64,000 bases of DNA from Elephas maximus indicus (GCF_024166365.1 NC_064822.1:108620823-108684822), one strand, 5' to 3'. Numbered from the stretch's first letter, positions 42,360 to 53,564 are shown. Translations and numbers: made by a program. Notes: generated by a model from the letters alone, not told the origin.

Positions 42360-44460
42360 ACATGCTATTTCCCATTCTATTTCATTCATCACTGTTTTTT
42401 AATCAAAGATGTGTCAGTGGTACCACAGGTAAAGTTAATTTATTTCCACTGACACCTGCATAGTATTCCATTATATGCACATACTACATTTTACATATGC
42501 CTTTACGTTGTGGCAGCCATCTAGCAAGGGCCTAAGGGAGCAGGAGCTGGTTCTTAAGGCATATTTCATTTCATTAAGAACTGCCAGGTGTTCTCCAGAA
42601 TGGGTACACCTGGAGCCATTTACACTCTCATCATGTAAGTGTGAGATGAGGATTCCCATTTCCTCATATTCTCAAAAGCACTAGGTATCTAACTTATTTT
42701 GCATATAGATAGCCAGTTGTTCCAATACCATTTGTTGAAAAGACTATCCTTTCTCCACTGAATTGTCCTTGCACCTTTGTTAAAAATCAATTGTATATGT
42801 GTGGTTCTATTTCTGTACTCTCATTTTTGTTCCATTAATCTATTTAACTATATTTATGCCCATACCACACTGTTTTGATTACTGTAACTTTACAATAAAT
42901 CTTGAAATCAGGTAGTATAAGTCCTCCAGCTTTTTTCTTTTTCAAAGTTCGTTTCCTGTTCACTCTAGTTAGAGTTTTATTGCTACCGATCTTCTCAAAA
43001 AAACAGCTTTTGTTTCATTGAGCTTCTTTCCTTTTTTTTTTAAATTTCGTTGACCTGTGCTTTAATCCTTATTATTTCATTTCTCCTGCTTACTTTGGGT
43101 TTAATTTGTTCTTAGTTTTCTAGCTTCTTAAGGTGGAAACTGAGGACATTGATTTTAGACTTTTCTTCTTTTCTGATATAGGTGTTTAATGCTATAAATT
43201 TTCCTCTAAGTACTGCTTCACCTTTATCCCATAAATTTTGATTTTTTTTTTTATTTAGCTCAAAATACTTTCTATTTTCCCTTTTAAATTCTTCCTTGAT
43301 TCATGGATTATTTATAAGTATGTTCTTTAGATTCCATATACTTTAGGATTGTCAAGCTATTGTTCTGTTATTGATTTCTAATTTATTTTGGTCAGAGAAT
43401 ATACTTTGTATAACTTGAATCTTTTAAAACTCATTGAGACTTGTTTTACTGCCCAGAATATGGTCCCAAATATGAATATGATATGAAAACCAGAAGACAT
43501 TACGAGAAAACTACAGACCAATATCCCTCATAATATAGATGTAAACATTCTTAGCACATTATAGCAAATTGAGTCTACCAATATAGAAAAGGGTTATATA
43601 CCATGATTAAGTGGGGTTTACCCCAGGAATTCAAGGTTGGTTTAATTTTCAAAAATTAACCAATGTAATTCAACATATTAAACAGACTAACAAAGAAAAA
43701 CCATACTATCATCTCAATAGATGCAGAAAAGACGTTAGCTAAAATCTAAAATTCATTCCTGATAAAAACTCTCAGCAGACTGGGAAGAGAGGGAACTTTC
43801 TCAACCTGATAAAGAATATCTATAAAAAATCTATAGCTGTAAACACCTATATTTAAAAAGAAGAAAAATTTCAAATCAATAAACTAAGCTTCCACTTTGT
43901 TGCTGTTGTTAGCTGCCGGCGAGTTGATTCCAACTCATGGCATTTAAGACACTGGAAAAAGACATTGAAAAAAGACAAGGCAAACAGAAGGAAGGAGTTA
44001 ATAAAAATTAAAGCAGAAATAAATGAAATATAGAATAGAGAAAAATCAATGGAACCAATAAGTGGCTCTTTGAAAAGATCAACAAAACGTTCTACTGGAT
44101 GTTCTAACTACAGAAATTAGGCGGTGTTGTTGCTGTTCCCTCTGCCAGTGAAGATAGACTTGAATGTTATGTATGCCAGATGTTGACACTGGGATTTTCT
44201 TTAGAGGAGAGATTTTAAACTACAAATTCAGTTTCTTTAATACATAAGGACTACTCAGTTCAGCTATTTCTTCTTGAGTAAGCTTTGGTAGTTTGTGTCT
44301 TTCAAAAAATGTTATCCATTTCATCCATGTTGTGGAATTTATTGACATAAATGTGTTTCCTTATTATCCTTTTAGTGTTTGTAGTGTTGTCACTTCTCTC
44401 ATTCCTGGTACTGATGATCTGAATCTTCTCTTTTTTCCACCTCTAGTTGACATTAAAAGC
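42360..44460 (-). mobile_element. old L1 with an internally inverted segment
   Basis: Minus-strand L1M text ('caataccatttgttgaaaagactatcc', 'aggtagtataagtcctccagc', 'ggtcagagaatatactttg') runs to about 43458. From 43460 to about 44105 the sequence is forward-strand L1 ORF2 ('ctacagaccaatatccctcataa', 'gacattgaaaaaagacaaggc', 'gatcaacaaaacg'). From about 44200 minus-strand text resumes ('catccatgttgtggaatttattg'). All of it is decayed. Confidence 0.65.
43899..43942 (-). repeat. RTE/AfroSINE tail fragment
   Basis: 'ttgctgttgttagctgccggcgagttgattccaactcatgg' is the shared SINE/RTE tail in reverse, lodged in the forward L1 segment without a SINE body. Confidence 0.7.
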
Positions 44461-44711
44461 ACTTCAACACCTGAGCTAACTTTAAGATGTATGTGGTCAT
44501 AACAAAAAGTTTAAAATAACATGCTATAAACTAAGGAGATGTGCAAGCTAATTATGTTGGCACAAGAGAATTTGCTAAAAATGAACTCCAGGAATATTTT
44601 CAAAACTAGGCCATTAGATTGACTGGATCCCTCTAACATGTAGAAACTGGCTCCCAATAACTGACAAAGTATCAGCCTAGAAGAAAAAGGGCAAAATCAA
44701 GTTAACCTGTC
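44461..44711. other. intergenic, nothing recognised
   Basis: This A/T-rich sequence lies between two L1 fragments and cannot be named. Confidence 0.3.
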
Positions 44712-45252
44712 CAAAGGACTAGTGGACCACATGAACCACAGCCTCCACCAGCACAAGGCCAGAAGAACTAGTGGTGCCGCTACCGCCACTGACCACTCTA
44801 CAAAGGACCACAATAGAAGGTCCTGGACAGAGTGGGAAAAAACGTAGAACAAAATTCAAATTCACGAAAAAGACCAGACTTACTGGTCTGACAGAGACTG
44901 GAGGAACCTCCAAGATGATGGCCTGCAGACACCCTTCAAACTCAGAACTGAAGCCACTCCCGAAGTTCACCTTTCAGCCAAAGATTAGACAATGACACAC
45001 ACGAGGAACATGCTTCTTAGATCAATCAAGTATATGTGACCAAACGGGCAACAACTGCCCAAAAAGCAAAGGCAGGAAGGGACCAGAAAACTGAATGAAT
45101 GCAACGGGGACCCTGTGGTGAAACGGGGGGAGTTATGACAAATTGTGGGGATTGGAACCAATGTCATGAAACAGTTTGTGTATACATTTTTGAATGAGAA
45201 GCTAATTTGCTCTGTAAGCTTTCACCCAGAGCACAATTAAAAAAAAAAAAAA
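44712..45252 (+). mobile_element. L1 3'UTR-only insertion (older subtype)
   Basis: The same 3'UTR subtype as at 37770-38351 runs from 'aaggactagtggaccacatgaacc' to 'gtaagctttcacccagagcacaattaaaaaa'. The flanks 'aatcaagttaac' and 'aatcaggttatc' may be the target-site duplication. Confidence 0.8.
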
Positions 45253-45365
45253 TCAGGTTATCTTCCATTTTCTCTGCTGTCACTGTGCTAGCTTCCAGGG
45301 CACATCACTTCCCCCTTTAAAGCTCTGGCTTTTGGTTTCCCTTAGCACACCAAACTGCACAGCCT

Positions 45366-45575
45366 TAGTGGTGGAAATGGTTACGGTAAGACACTGGGCT
45401 GCTAACTGAAAAGTTGGTGGTTTGAACCCACTCAGCGGTGCCCCGGAAGAAAGGCCTGGTAATCTGCTCCTGAAAGATCACAGCTGTGAAAACCCTATGG
45501 AACACAGTTCTACTCTGAAACACATGGGGTCACCATAAGTCAGAATCAATTCATAGGCAATTGATTACTGGTTAG
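45366..45575 (+). repeat. AfroSINE, long form, diverged
   Basis: The head 'ttagtggtggaaatggttacggtaagacactgggctgctaac' is followed by 'ggaagaaaggcctggtaatctgctcctgaaagatcacagc' and the tail 'ggggtcaccataagtcagaatcaattcataggcaattg'. Confidence 0.78.
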
Positions 45576-45589
45576 TTAAGTACCTGACA

Positions 45590-45905
45590 CCATTTTAAGA
45601 GGCAGCCATACAAAATTTCTGCTCTTAGAAAACTTACATTCTAGTTGAGTGAGACAGAAAATTTAAAAATAAGTAAAATACAGAGTATGCCAGATGCTTA
45701 TATGAGAAAAACAGGACAGCTAAGGGGATAGCAGTGCAAGAATGGGAGACGCAAATGTAATTTCAAATAGAATAGGCAGGAAAGATTCACTGAGGAGGTG
45801 ACATCAGAACAAAGATCTGAAGGCAACCAGGAATCCAGCCAGGCAAATGGATGAACATTCTAGGCAAAATGGGACAGCAGGGGTATGGCTCAGTTGAAGG
45901 GTAAA
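45590..45905 (-). repeat. L2 LINE fragment
   Basis: 'ttctgctcttagaaaacttacattctag', 'ttcactgaggaggtgacatcagaacaaagatctgaagg' and 'gaacattctaggcaaaatgggacagcagg' follow the reverse of the L2 3' region. Confidence 0.6.
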
Positions 45906-45940
45906 ACCAAAACCAAATCTGTCAAGTGATAGAGACCCTA

Positions 45941-46104
45941 CAAAACCCATTGCCATGGAGTCGATTCCAACTCATAGTGACCCTATAGGATAGAGAACTA
46001 CTCCACAAGTTTTTCAAGGAACAGCTGGTGGATTCGAACTGCTTACCTTTTGGTTAGCAGCTGTGGCACGCTGTAGCTCTTAACCACTGCACCATCAGGG
46101 CCCC
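45941..46104 (-). repeat. AfroSINE
   Basis: The tail 'acccattgccatggagtcgattccaactcatagtg' through the head 'aaccactgcaccatcagggcccc' make a full copy with a small duplication in the head. Confidence 0.92.
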
Positions 46105-46270
46105 AGAAACCCTATAGGACAGAGTAAAACTGTCCCACAGGGTTCTCAAGGCTGTAAATCTTTATGGAAGCAGACTGCCACATCTTTTTCCCATTGAATG
46201 GTTGTGGTTTTGAACTACCACCCTTTTGGTTAGCAGCCAAGCACTTAACCACTGTGCCACCAGGGCTCCA
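46105..46270 (-). repeat. AfroSINE, long form, tandem to the previous
   Basis: This copy starts directly after the previous SINE, in the same orientation. It contains the long-form spacer 'ctgtaaatctttatggaagcagactgccacatc' and ends 'ccactgtgccaccagggctcc'. Its RTE-like tail is missing. Confidence 0.9.
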
Positions 46271-46317
46271 GATGAAGGATGACTGGTGTCAAATCTTTAA
46301 AATATTTTTCTCCTCCT

Positions 46318-47833
46318 CCTTTTTTTATTGTGCTTTAGGTGAAAGTTCACAGCTCAAGTTAGTTTCTCATACAAAAATTTATACACTATTTGTTATGTGA
46401 CCCTAGTTACTATCCCTATAATGTGACAGCACACCTGCCCCTTTCCACCCCAGATTTCCCGTGTCCATTCAACCAGCTCCTATCCCTTTCTGCCTTGTCG
46501 TGTCGTCTCCGGACAGGAGCTGCCCATTTAGTCTCATGTATCTACTTGAACTAAAAAGCATACTCTTCACAAGTATCATTTTGGTGTATAGTCCAGTCTA
46601 ATCTTTGTCTGAAGAGTTGGTTTCAGGAATGGTTTTAGTTCTGGGTTAACAGAGTCTGGGGACCATGTCTTCTGGGGTTCCTCTAGTCTTAGACCATTAA
46701 GTCTGGTCTTTTTATAGGAATTTGAGTTCTGCACCCCACTTTTCTCCTGCTCCTTCAGGGGTTCTCTGTTGTGTTCCATGTCAGGGTGGTCATTGGTGGT
46801 AGCCAGGTACCATCCAGTTCTGATCTCAGGCTGATGGGGTCTCTGGTTTATGTGGTTCATTTTCTCTCTTGGGCTCATATTTTCATTGTCTTTGTTGTTC
46901 TTCATTCTCCTTTGCTTGAGGTGGGTTGGCACCAATTGATGCATCTTAGATGGCTGCTCATAGCTTTTAAGAACCCAGACGCCACTCATCAAAGCAGGAT
47001 GCAGAACATTTTCTTAATAAACTTGGTTATGCCAATTGACCTAGATGCTAGATGTCCCCTGAAGCCATGGTCCCCAGACCCCCGCCCCTGCTACTCTGCC
47101 CCTCAGATTGTTTGGTTGTGTTCAGAAAACTTAGTCCAGTTGTGCTGACTTCCCCTGTATTTTGTGTTGTCTTTTTCCCTTTACCTAGTTTTTGTCTACT
47201 ATCTAGTTAGGAAACCTTATCTAGTAAGGAAACCCTGGTGGTGTAGTGGTTAAGTGCAACAGCTGCTAACCAGAAGGTTGGCAGTTCGAAACCACCAGGT
47301 GCTCCTTGGAAGCTCTATGGGGCAGTTCTACTCTGTCCTATAGGGTCACTATGAGTTGGAATCAACTCAGAAGGCAGTGGATTTGGCCTTTTTTTTTTTT
47401 AAATCTAGTTAGTGAATTCTCCTCTCCCTCCCTCCCCACCCTCATAACTATCAAATAATATTTTCTTCTGTGTTTAAACCTTGAGTTCTTATAATAGTAG
47501 TCTCATACAATATTTGTCCTTTTGCGACTAAGTTCACTCAGCATAATGCCTTCCAGATTCATTCATGTTGTGAGACGTTTCATGGATCCATCATTGTTCT
47601 TTATCGTTTAGTATTCCGTTGTGTGACTATACCATAATTTGCTTATCCATTCGTCCGTTAACGGGCACTTAGATTGTCTCCATCTCTTTGCTACTGTGAA
47701 CAGCGCTGCGATGAACATGGGATGTGCATCTGTCTATTTGTGTAAAGGCTCTTATTTCTCTAGGCTATATTCCAAGGAGTGGGATTGCCGGATTATACGG
47801 TACCTCTATTTCTAGCTTTTTAAGGAAGCGCCA
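46318..47833 (-). mobile_element. L1, 3'UTR plus ORF2 C-terminal end
   Basis: The element runs from the terminus 'tttattgtgctttaggtgaaagttcac' (46326) through the 1 kb 3'UTR to ORF2 C-terminal sequence ('gcgatgaacatgggatgtgc' in reverse) where it is 5' truncated near 47833. An AfroSINE interrupts it at 47228-47400. Confidence 0.87.
47228..47400 (+). repeat. AfroSINE in L1 3'UTR
   Basis: A full copy runs from 'ggaaaccctggtggtgtagtggttaag' to 'gaatcaactcagaaggcagtggatttgg' plus T-run; 'atctagttag' flanks occur on both sides. Confidence 0.93.
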
Positions 47834-49194
47834 AAAAATCTGAAAAACTCTTTGAGGGCAGGGAAAGGGGTTACACATAGTGGGAGTTCAGGAAATGCTG
47901 ACGGGAGAGAGGGAGGAGACAGACAGAGAGACTGATGCTTGAATCCAGAGGTTCTGAGGTTGAATTTTGGGAAGAGAAGAAAAGTAACAGCAGTTTTATG
48001 ACCTTGGAAAAAAAATAGGTGATTAAGTGATTTTATGTCCTGTGTTTCTGGCCTTCTCTTAAAACTATTTCCCAAATGGAGATGGTTCAAAGAACTTGAA
48101 GAGTTTGTTTTTGTTTTTACTTGCTCGCTTTGCTTTGGGTTGAAAATAAGGATTTTTCTTGTTTGCTTTTTTACTATATTTGAGACATTTTAAGGCATAC
48201 AGGATCATTTAAGATTAGAGCTTGAAATTCAAATGATGAATATTCTCAAAGCAATTTTATTATTTGGAAGAAATTAAAATACCATTTATAACAAGAACAA
48301 CAAGTTTATAAGGGAATTATGAATAGAAAGGCTTCTTCTCCCCATATGGTCAAGAGAATTGGGTCTGTGATTTGGATGTTCTTTTGCTATGGTTTGTACA
48401 GTCTGTATTTGCCTCTTCAAATAGGTTTGGATGACTTTTACATGACCATTTTATTGTTTTCATAAATGATATTTTTAGGAGTTGGAAATAACAAAAAGTT
48501 CTGGTTGGCTTGTGACTAGTCCTTAATAGTTTGTGTAGCAAAATGCCTCTTTCCCAGAAAGTGACAGAGGAGGGATACCAGCCCAGGATTTTAAGTGTTA
48601 AGAGGATATTTTTATGTAAGACGGTAGCAAAACCAGAGGATCTAACAGTGGTTTAGTTACTGGTTTTGTTTTTAACTTGGCTTCTGTTGTTTTAATCACA
48701 GAAGGAAAATTCTTGTGCATATGTGTATGCATAAGGATTTTTCAAGAATGATAAACAGACAAGGCTCCGCTCCCAAGATACAACCAGTGCGCACTTTGTT
48801 TTCAGTTTTACTAAAGTGCCATTGATTTTTGAGCAACTTCACTTCTGGTTTTTGCCCTCCCACAAAAGATTATTGGGAAAAATATTCTTCCCATCTTTAG
48901 TCTCTCTTACATCTACTCTCCCCCCCACCTTTTTTCCATAAAGAAAAAGTTATATTTTCCATCGTCTGATTGAGCTTAAAGATAACAAACTTTAAAACAT
49001 CCCAAGAGACTATAACAGAACTTATAACTTTATTACTTTTCTATTACAAAAGTAATGCATAGTCATCATATAATAAGAGAGGAGCACAAAAGATATAAAG
49101 ACGTAGATTTAAAAACTGCCCATTATTCCATCCCAGAGAAAACTAGTATCATTTGGGCATATTTCACTTCATCAAACTTTTCCTATGTGTTTTG
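47834..49194. other. intergenic, no gene recognised
   Basis: There is no exon or clear repeat. Around 47850-47905 a short stretch ('ctttgagggcagggaaagggg') is L2/MIR-like. Around 49020-49190, text such as 'attacaaaagtaatgcatagtc' looks like a decayed LINE that continues after the L1 insertion at 49195-49940. Confidence 0.4.
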
Positions 49195-49940
49195 TTTGTT
49201 TTTATTGTGCTTTACGTGAAAGTTTACAGAGCAAATTAGTTTCCCATTCGATAATTTATTCACAAAGTGTTCCATGACATTGGTTGCAATCCCACAAAGT
49301 ATCAGCACTCTCCCCAATTCCACCCTGAGTTTCCTTTACCCATTTGTCTGGTATTCCTGCCCCTTCCTGCCTTCTCATCTTTGCTTTTGGGCAAATGTTT
49401 CCCTTTGGTCTCATATAGTTCATTCTTCTAAGGAGCACTTTCCTCACGGGTGTTATTGTTTATTTTGGAGGCCTGTCTCTTATTTGGCTGAAAGGTGATC
49501 TCTAGGAGTAACTTCAGGTCCAAGTAAGAAGGGTGATCAAGGGTCATAGTCTCGTGAGCAACTCCAGCCTCTATCAGACCAGTAAGTCTGGTCTTATGAA
49601 TTTGGATTTTGTTCTACATATTTCTCCCACTCTGTCCGGGATCCTCTATTGTAATCCTGGACAGAATGGCTGGTAGTGGCAGCAGGGCACTATCTAGTTC
49701 TTCTGGTCTAGGCTAGTAGTGGAGGCTATGGTTCCTGTGGGCCATTAGTCCTTTGGACTAATTGTTTCCTTGAGTCTTTGGTCTTCTTTACTTGTCTTTG
49801 CTTCAGACAGGGAGAGACCAATAATTGTATCTTAGATGGCCACTTACAAGTTTTTAAGACCCCAGAGACACTCAACAAAGTAGAATGTACAACACTGACT
49901 TTATGAGCTATGTTATGCCAATTGACCTAGATGTCCCCTA
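49195..49940 (-). mobile_element. L1 3'UTR-only insertion
   Basis: The terminus 'tttattgtgctttacgtgaaagtttacagagc' lies at the left and 3'UTR text of the older subtype follows to 'gacctagatgtcccc'. The duplication 'tcctatgtgt' is present at 49181-49190 and 49941-49950. Confidence 0.87.
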
Positions 49941-50149
49941 TCCTATGTGTGTTTGAACACAGTTCAGATATTACTGTATATAAAATCTTATATCCAGCTT
50001 TTTCAACATTATATTAAAGGCATTTTTTTCTCAGTCAATAAAAATTCTCTTTATAAACATTAATTTTAAGGACAGAATAACATTTCATCATATGAATATA
50101 CTATGTTTTGTTTTGTTTTAATATATATTCTCTGTTACCTTGAAAACCC

Positions 50150-50230
50150 TACGAAGCAGTTCTACTCTGCACACATGGGTTCGCCATGAGTCGGAATTGA
50201 GCCAGTGGCAACTAATAATAATAACAACAT
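50150..50230 (+). repeat. AfroSINE/RTE tail fragment
   Basis: 'gaaaaccctacgaagcagttctactctgcacac' and 'cgccatgagtcggaattgagccagtggcaactaataataataac' form the 3' half of a long-form AfroSINE. Confidence 0.75.
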
Positions 50231-50286
50231 TAAATATTTAGTAGAGAATTTAGACGGTCAATGCATCTAAACAGCGTTAAGGCCAC

Positions 50287-50292
50287 TTTGTT
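50287..50292 (-). promoter_or_regulatory. CSAD: possible noncanonical CSAD poly(A) signal
   Basis: On the minus strand, GGAAAACAAAGTGG lies about 85 bases after the CSAD stop. AACAAA is one base from AATAAA. No canonical AATAAA or ATTAAA is visible between the stop codon and the AfroSINE fragment at about 50230, so either this variant is used or the transcript ends further on. Confidence 0.3.
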
Positions 50293-50374
50293 TTCCAGAA
50301 AGGAAAGGTTGTTCTTGAGAACACAAGAAGGGAATACAGAGAGAGACTCGGTGACAGGTGGTGGTGGGAGAGGC

Positions 50375-50548
50375 TCACAGGTCCTGACCTAGCCGTTCCA
50401 GCTCGTCCAGGAGGAAGTCCATATCGGCCTGGGTCAGCATGGGGTTGACCACAACCATTCGGAAGAAGTTGGCCCGGGCCCCATGGGGCTGGTAGCCAAT
50501 CATCATGGAGCCCTCCTTCACCATGCGTTCCTTGAGTACGGGCGCCAC
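50375..50548 (-). CDS. CSAD: CSAD last coding exon
   Basis: The exon encodes [57 protein letters not shown] and TGA at 50377-50375. This is the small C-terminal domain. Confidence 0.97.
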   Translation of the reverse strand: MAPVLKERMVKEGSMMIGYQPHGARANFFRMVVVNPMLTQADMDFLLDELERLGQDL

Positions 50549-53457
50549 CTGTGGGAATGCAGCCTGGGGTCAGGTGAGAGGTGGGCTGGTTTTCTGGCTA
50601 GCCCTGCTAGCCCAAGATGCTTTCCCTCCCTATCCAGCCACCCTCCTGAGGAAGCCTTCCTTGCTCTGATCCTGATCACGGCCCCAGTTTACCTTTTGAC
50701 CACACCCAACCTGCTTTGCCCGCTCTGTTGTTGTTGTTAGCTGCTGTCAAGTTGGCCTCCAACCCACTGTGGATCTGACTGTTGTGATCCGCAGGGTTTT
50801 CACAGGCTGATTTTCAAAAGCAGATGGCTATTCTACCTGCTTTTTCCCCCATCTCTCCTATCTCCAAAAGCTATCATTTTCTGCCATATTCTGACTTTTC
50901 CCTGATTCCCAACACTGCTTTGGGTCTAGCTCCAAGCCTTAGTCATCCTTAATGCTTTCTCTGCTCTCTTAATTCCTATAATACCTTTCATCTGTACCCT
51001 ATGATGAAACATGTAATTTATAAAGCTTCTTTGAACACAATGGTTTCAAATAGGTACCCCTTGTTTTCTGAAATAACATTAAAATCTCCTTAAGGGCAAG
51101 AAAATGTTTGTCCTTTCGGGTCATCTGCAGCACCTGGTACTGATCTATACTTAGGGACCAAGACAGGACATTCTCCTTGCCTCTAGAAAGCATGGCTGGA
51201 CTGGCCATACTGGGCTGTTTGGTCCCCAGCAACAGTGAGTAAAGTGCTTCTGTGATCTTTCTGCCTCACATCTCTGTCCTGGGGCCTCAGCTCTCAGCAA
51301 AGGCCCAGCACAGAGGTCTAGGTACTGCACACTGGTGACTTCTCCTATAATGCCCCTCTCTGTTATTCTTAATTTCCATAAACATACATTGATCCCCCAC
51401 CACTGTAAAAAAGAGAAGTTGGTGTTTTCTCCCAGTCCACAACCCCACCTCAGGAGCAAGGGACCAGCAAAGGGAACTGCCATACCACTCAAAGCCAGCA
51501 GGGGGCAGAGGCGCATCAGCAACATCAAAACCAGAACCATTGCGGTCAAGTCGATTTTGACTCATAGTGACCCTATAGGACAGAGTAGAACTGCCCCATA
51601 GATTTGAACTGCTGACCTTTTGGTTAGCACCCGCAGCACTTAACCACTAAGCCCAGGTCCCTGAAAACCGGTTACACAGAGCCAAGAAGAGAAAACCTAC
51701 CTTAGCCAACTTTTCACTGTAATCAGGGCTCTCCTGTTTCCCCCGCAGGCTGGGGGGCACGAACCAGAAACACACATTGACAAATTCAGGCTGGGAGGCA
51801 TGAGGAAGGGGAAGATGTGAGCTGAGGAAGGAGACCATTTTCTCTCTCACTGTCCCTACCTCCCCCATCGGGTCTCTGGTGTGTGGGACAGGCTGGGAAT
51901 GGGGGTATGGTATCATACCTCCATGACCAACTCAAATCCTTCCCTCTTCTTTATTTCCTCCACCAGGTACCTGTAAACACAAATGGAGGAGAAAAGACAG
52001 AAACAGAACCATAAGATACACAGAAAAAAACAGTTGGGTGGGTAGATATGTAGAGACCCACGGAGAATGGAGAATTGGCCAAAGAGACAACGAGAGAGAG
52101 GGGAGCGATGTGGGGGTAGCCCTGAAAGCAGGAAAGGAGAGAGGGGGACAGACTCAAAGTTGGAGGACTGGGACCCCTCCCCACTCCTACCGAGCAAGGG
52201 CAAAAGCCTGGTCAACACGCTGCTCCAGCCCCTGCCCGCCCTGTGCCTTCCACATGAGCCACAGCTTCAGACAGTCCACACGGCGGCCACACTGCACCAC
52301 CTTGTCTCCTGTGTCCAGAGCTACATCGTAGAATTTGTCCTGCTGGAACAGGTAGCTGGCCTGGGACCCATGGCAGCTCTTGAGCAGGTTCTGTGTAGGT
52401 GTGGAAACACTGTCAGACCCCACCCTCTCCAACAAGGCTTTCCTCTGCGACTGCATCAGAGTATTTCTTAGCTCAGTCTACCCATTTCTCTCCTTAGAAT
52501 TGGATGCAAGTTGACTCAGGCTCCTTCTTCTGATGTTTTTCCAACACCCAGAGTTCTTCCCAAACTCTACCCAGGATCCCTCCTGTTGCAACTTTAAGCT
52601 GGAAACTTTTTCCTTTGCATGAAGAAAGGCCACTGAGGGAGGAAGGGAGGCCAGTATGGGGGATTAGGGTGGTCACAGATATTCAGCTTCAGATAGAGAA
52701 CACAGCAAGGCCTGGGCTCTCTCTAAGGTGGGGTAGGGGAAAAAGCCGGAGCTCCAGAGTGACAGGTGGAGCTGGACAGGGTTGGGGCCAGGCCAGGGGT
52801 TGGGGTTGGGGCAGAGGCAGTCCCACCGAGGTATCCTGGAGAAGAAGAGCTGAGCACTGCAGGCCTGCTGTGAGGAGCTTGTGGGGATTCCATGCCACGG
52901 AGTTAGCCCTGGGGTACAGCACAGCAAAGTTGGATCAGTTGGCCCATCTTCAAGCTGCCCAACCAGAGCCCCCATTCCTCTTCTAGATCTCCAGGGAAGA
53001 AGCTTTAGTCTCACCTCCACCCACCAGTCAGGAAGACTTCCCATGTCTGACCTCTGACCTCCCAGCCCCAATCAACCATGTCTCTAATCATTCCCACCTG
53101 CCCCTTTCCCCCAACCTCATCCTAAGCTCCCTAGTCTATGGCTATTCTCTGGATCAAGGATTTGAAGAAGGGATTCAGGGAGAAGGGAATCATACCTACC
53201 TCTGGATTCCATCCAGAAGGTGTCTGTGTGTCTGTGACAACAGGACACTCCCACCCCAGGCGGCCTGCAGAGCAGGAGGAACAACATGGGCCTTGGCCTC
53301 GGTTCAGTCCCTCCCATCCCCAGGCCCAAGGCTCACTCACATCCACATGCAGCCACAGTCCATGACGCTGGCACACATCAGCAATTGCCTCCAGGGGGTC
53401 AAAGGCCCCCAGCACGGTGGTGCCAGAGGTGGCACTGACCAGGAATGGCACGGCACC
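50375..53457 (-). CDS. CSAD: CSAD, cysteine sulfinic acid decarboxylase, last seven coding exons
   Basis: CSAD is a cytosolic PLP-dependent group II decarboxylase, a homodimer, that converts cysteine sulfinate to hypotaurine, the main step toward taurine. Exons in transcription order: 53341-53457, 53200-53264, 52827-52908, 52191-52390, 51919-51970, 51701-51790, 50375-50548. They encode 259 residues in one frame with GT-AG introns throughout. The window holds the C-terminal half: [11 protein letters not shown] and HVDAAWGG (the Asp that contacts the PLP ring nitrogen), NPHK (the Lys that forms the PLP Schiff base), and the C-terminus ELERLGQDL. All agree with human CSAD as I remember it (493 residues, so about 234 residues are missing). 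The upstream exons are beyond base 64000, behind an intron of over 10.5 kb. CSAD faces SOAT2 tail to tail, as in human. Confidence 0.97.
50620..50720 (+). repeat. L2-like fragment (tentative)
   Basis: 'ccaccctcctgaggaagccttccttgctctgatcctgatcac' resembles the L2 3' region. It lies in the last CSAD intron. Confidence 0.3.
50727..50850 (-). repeat. tail fragment of the tRNA-Gly-headed SINE family
   Basis: 'ttgttgttgttagctgctgtcaagttggcc' and 'caggctgattttcaaaagcagatggctattctacc' match the tail half of the SINE at 5100-5387 ('ggctgattttcagaagcagatagtc'). The tRNA-like head is absent. Confidence 0.6.
51530..51662 (-). repeat. AfroSINE near the CSAD penultimate exon
   Basis: The tail 'aaccattgcggtcaagtcgattttgactcatag' and head 'ggttagcacccgcagcacttaaccactaag' are present with an internal deletion. 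It lies in the sense orientation for CSAD and begins 38 bases after the exon's donor. Confidence 0.88.
51701..51790 (-). CDS. CSAD: CSAD penultimate coding exon
   Basis: The exon encodes [20 protein letters not shown] and [10 protein letters not shown], with the conserved NVCFWFVP strand of the group II decarboxylase small domain. Confidence 0.97.
51919..51970 (-). CDS. CSAD: CSAD internal exon
   Basis: This 52-base exon encodes [17 protein letters not shown]. It starts in phase 2 after acceptor GTGTTTACAG and ends at donor GTATGA. Confidence 0.96.
52191..52390 (-). CDS. CSAD: CSAD internal exon
   Basis: The exon encodes [40 protein letters not shown] and [20 protein letters not shown] through FALAR. 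The [18 protein letters not shown] block is a hallmark of the GAD/CSAD family. Confidence 0.97.
52827..52908 (-). CDS. CSAD: CSAD exon with the PLP lysine
   Basis: The exon encodes [20 protein letters not shown] and LLLQDTS. The Lys of NPHK is the Schiff-base residue. Acceptor GTACCCCAG, donor GTGGGA. Confidence 0.97.
53200..53264 (-). CDS. CSAD: CSAD internal exon
   Basis: The exon encodes [20 protein letters not shown] and Q plus the first two bases of an Arg codon. It continues the HVD|AAWGG active-site motif across the intron. Confidence 0.96.
53341..53457 (-). CDS. CSAD: CSAD internal exon (most upstream in window)
   Basis: The exon encodes [20 protein letters not shown] and [19 protein letters not shown]. 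The Asp of HVD pairs with the pyridine nitrogen of PLP. Confidence 0.97.
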
Positions 53458-53564
53458 CTGTGGCAAAGATGCAGAGGGGAGAAACAGACCATAGGGTCGT
53501 CTCAAAAGCTACTCAGAGCCTAGTGCTGGGCCCCAGCTCTAAGCTATTTGCATGTCTGGCCTGA

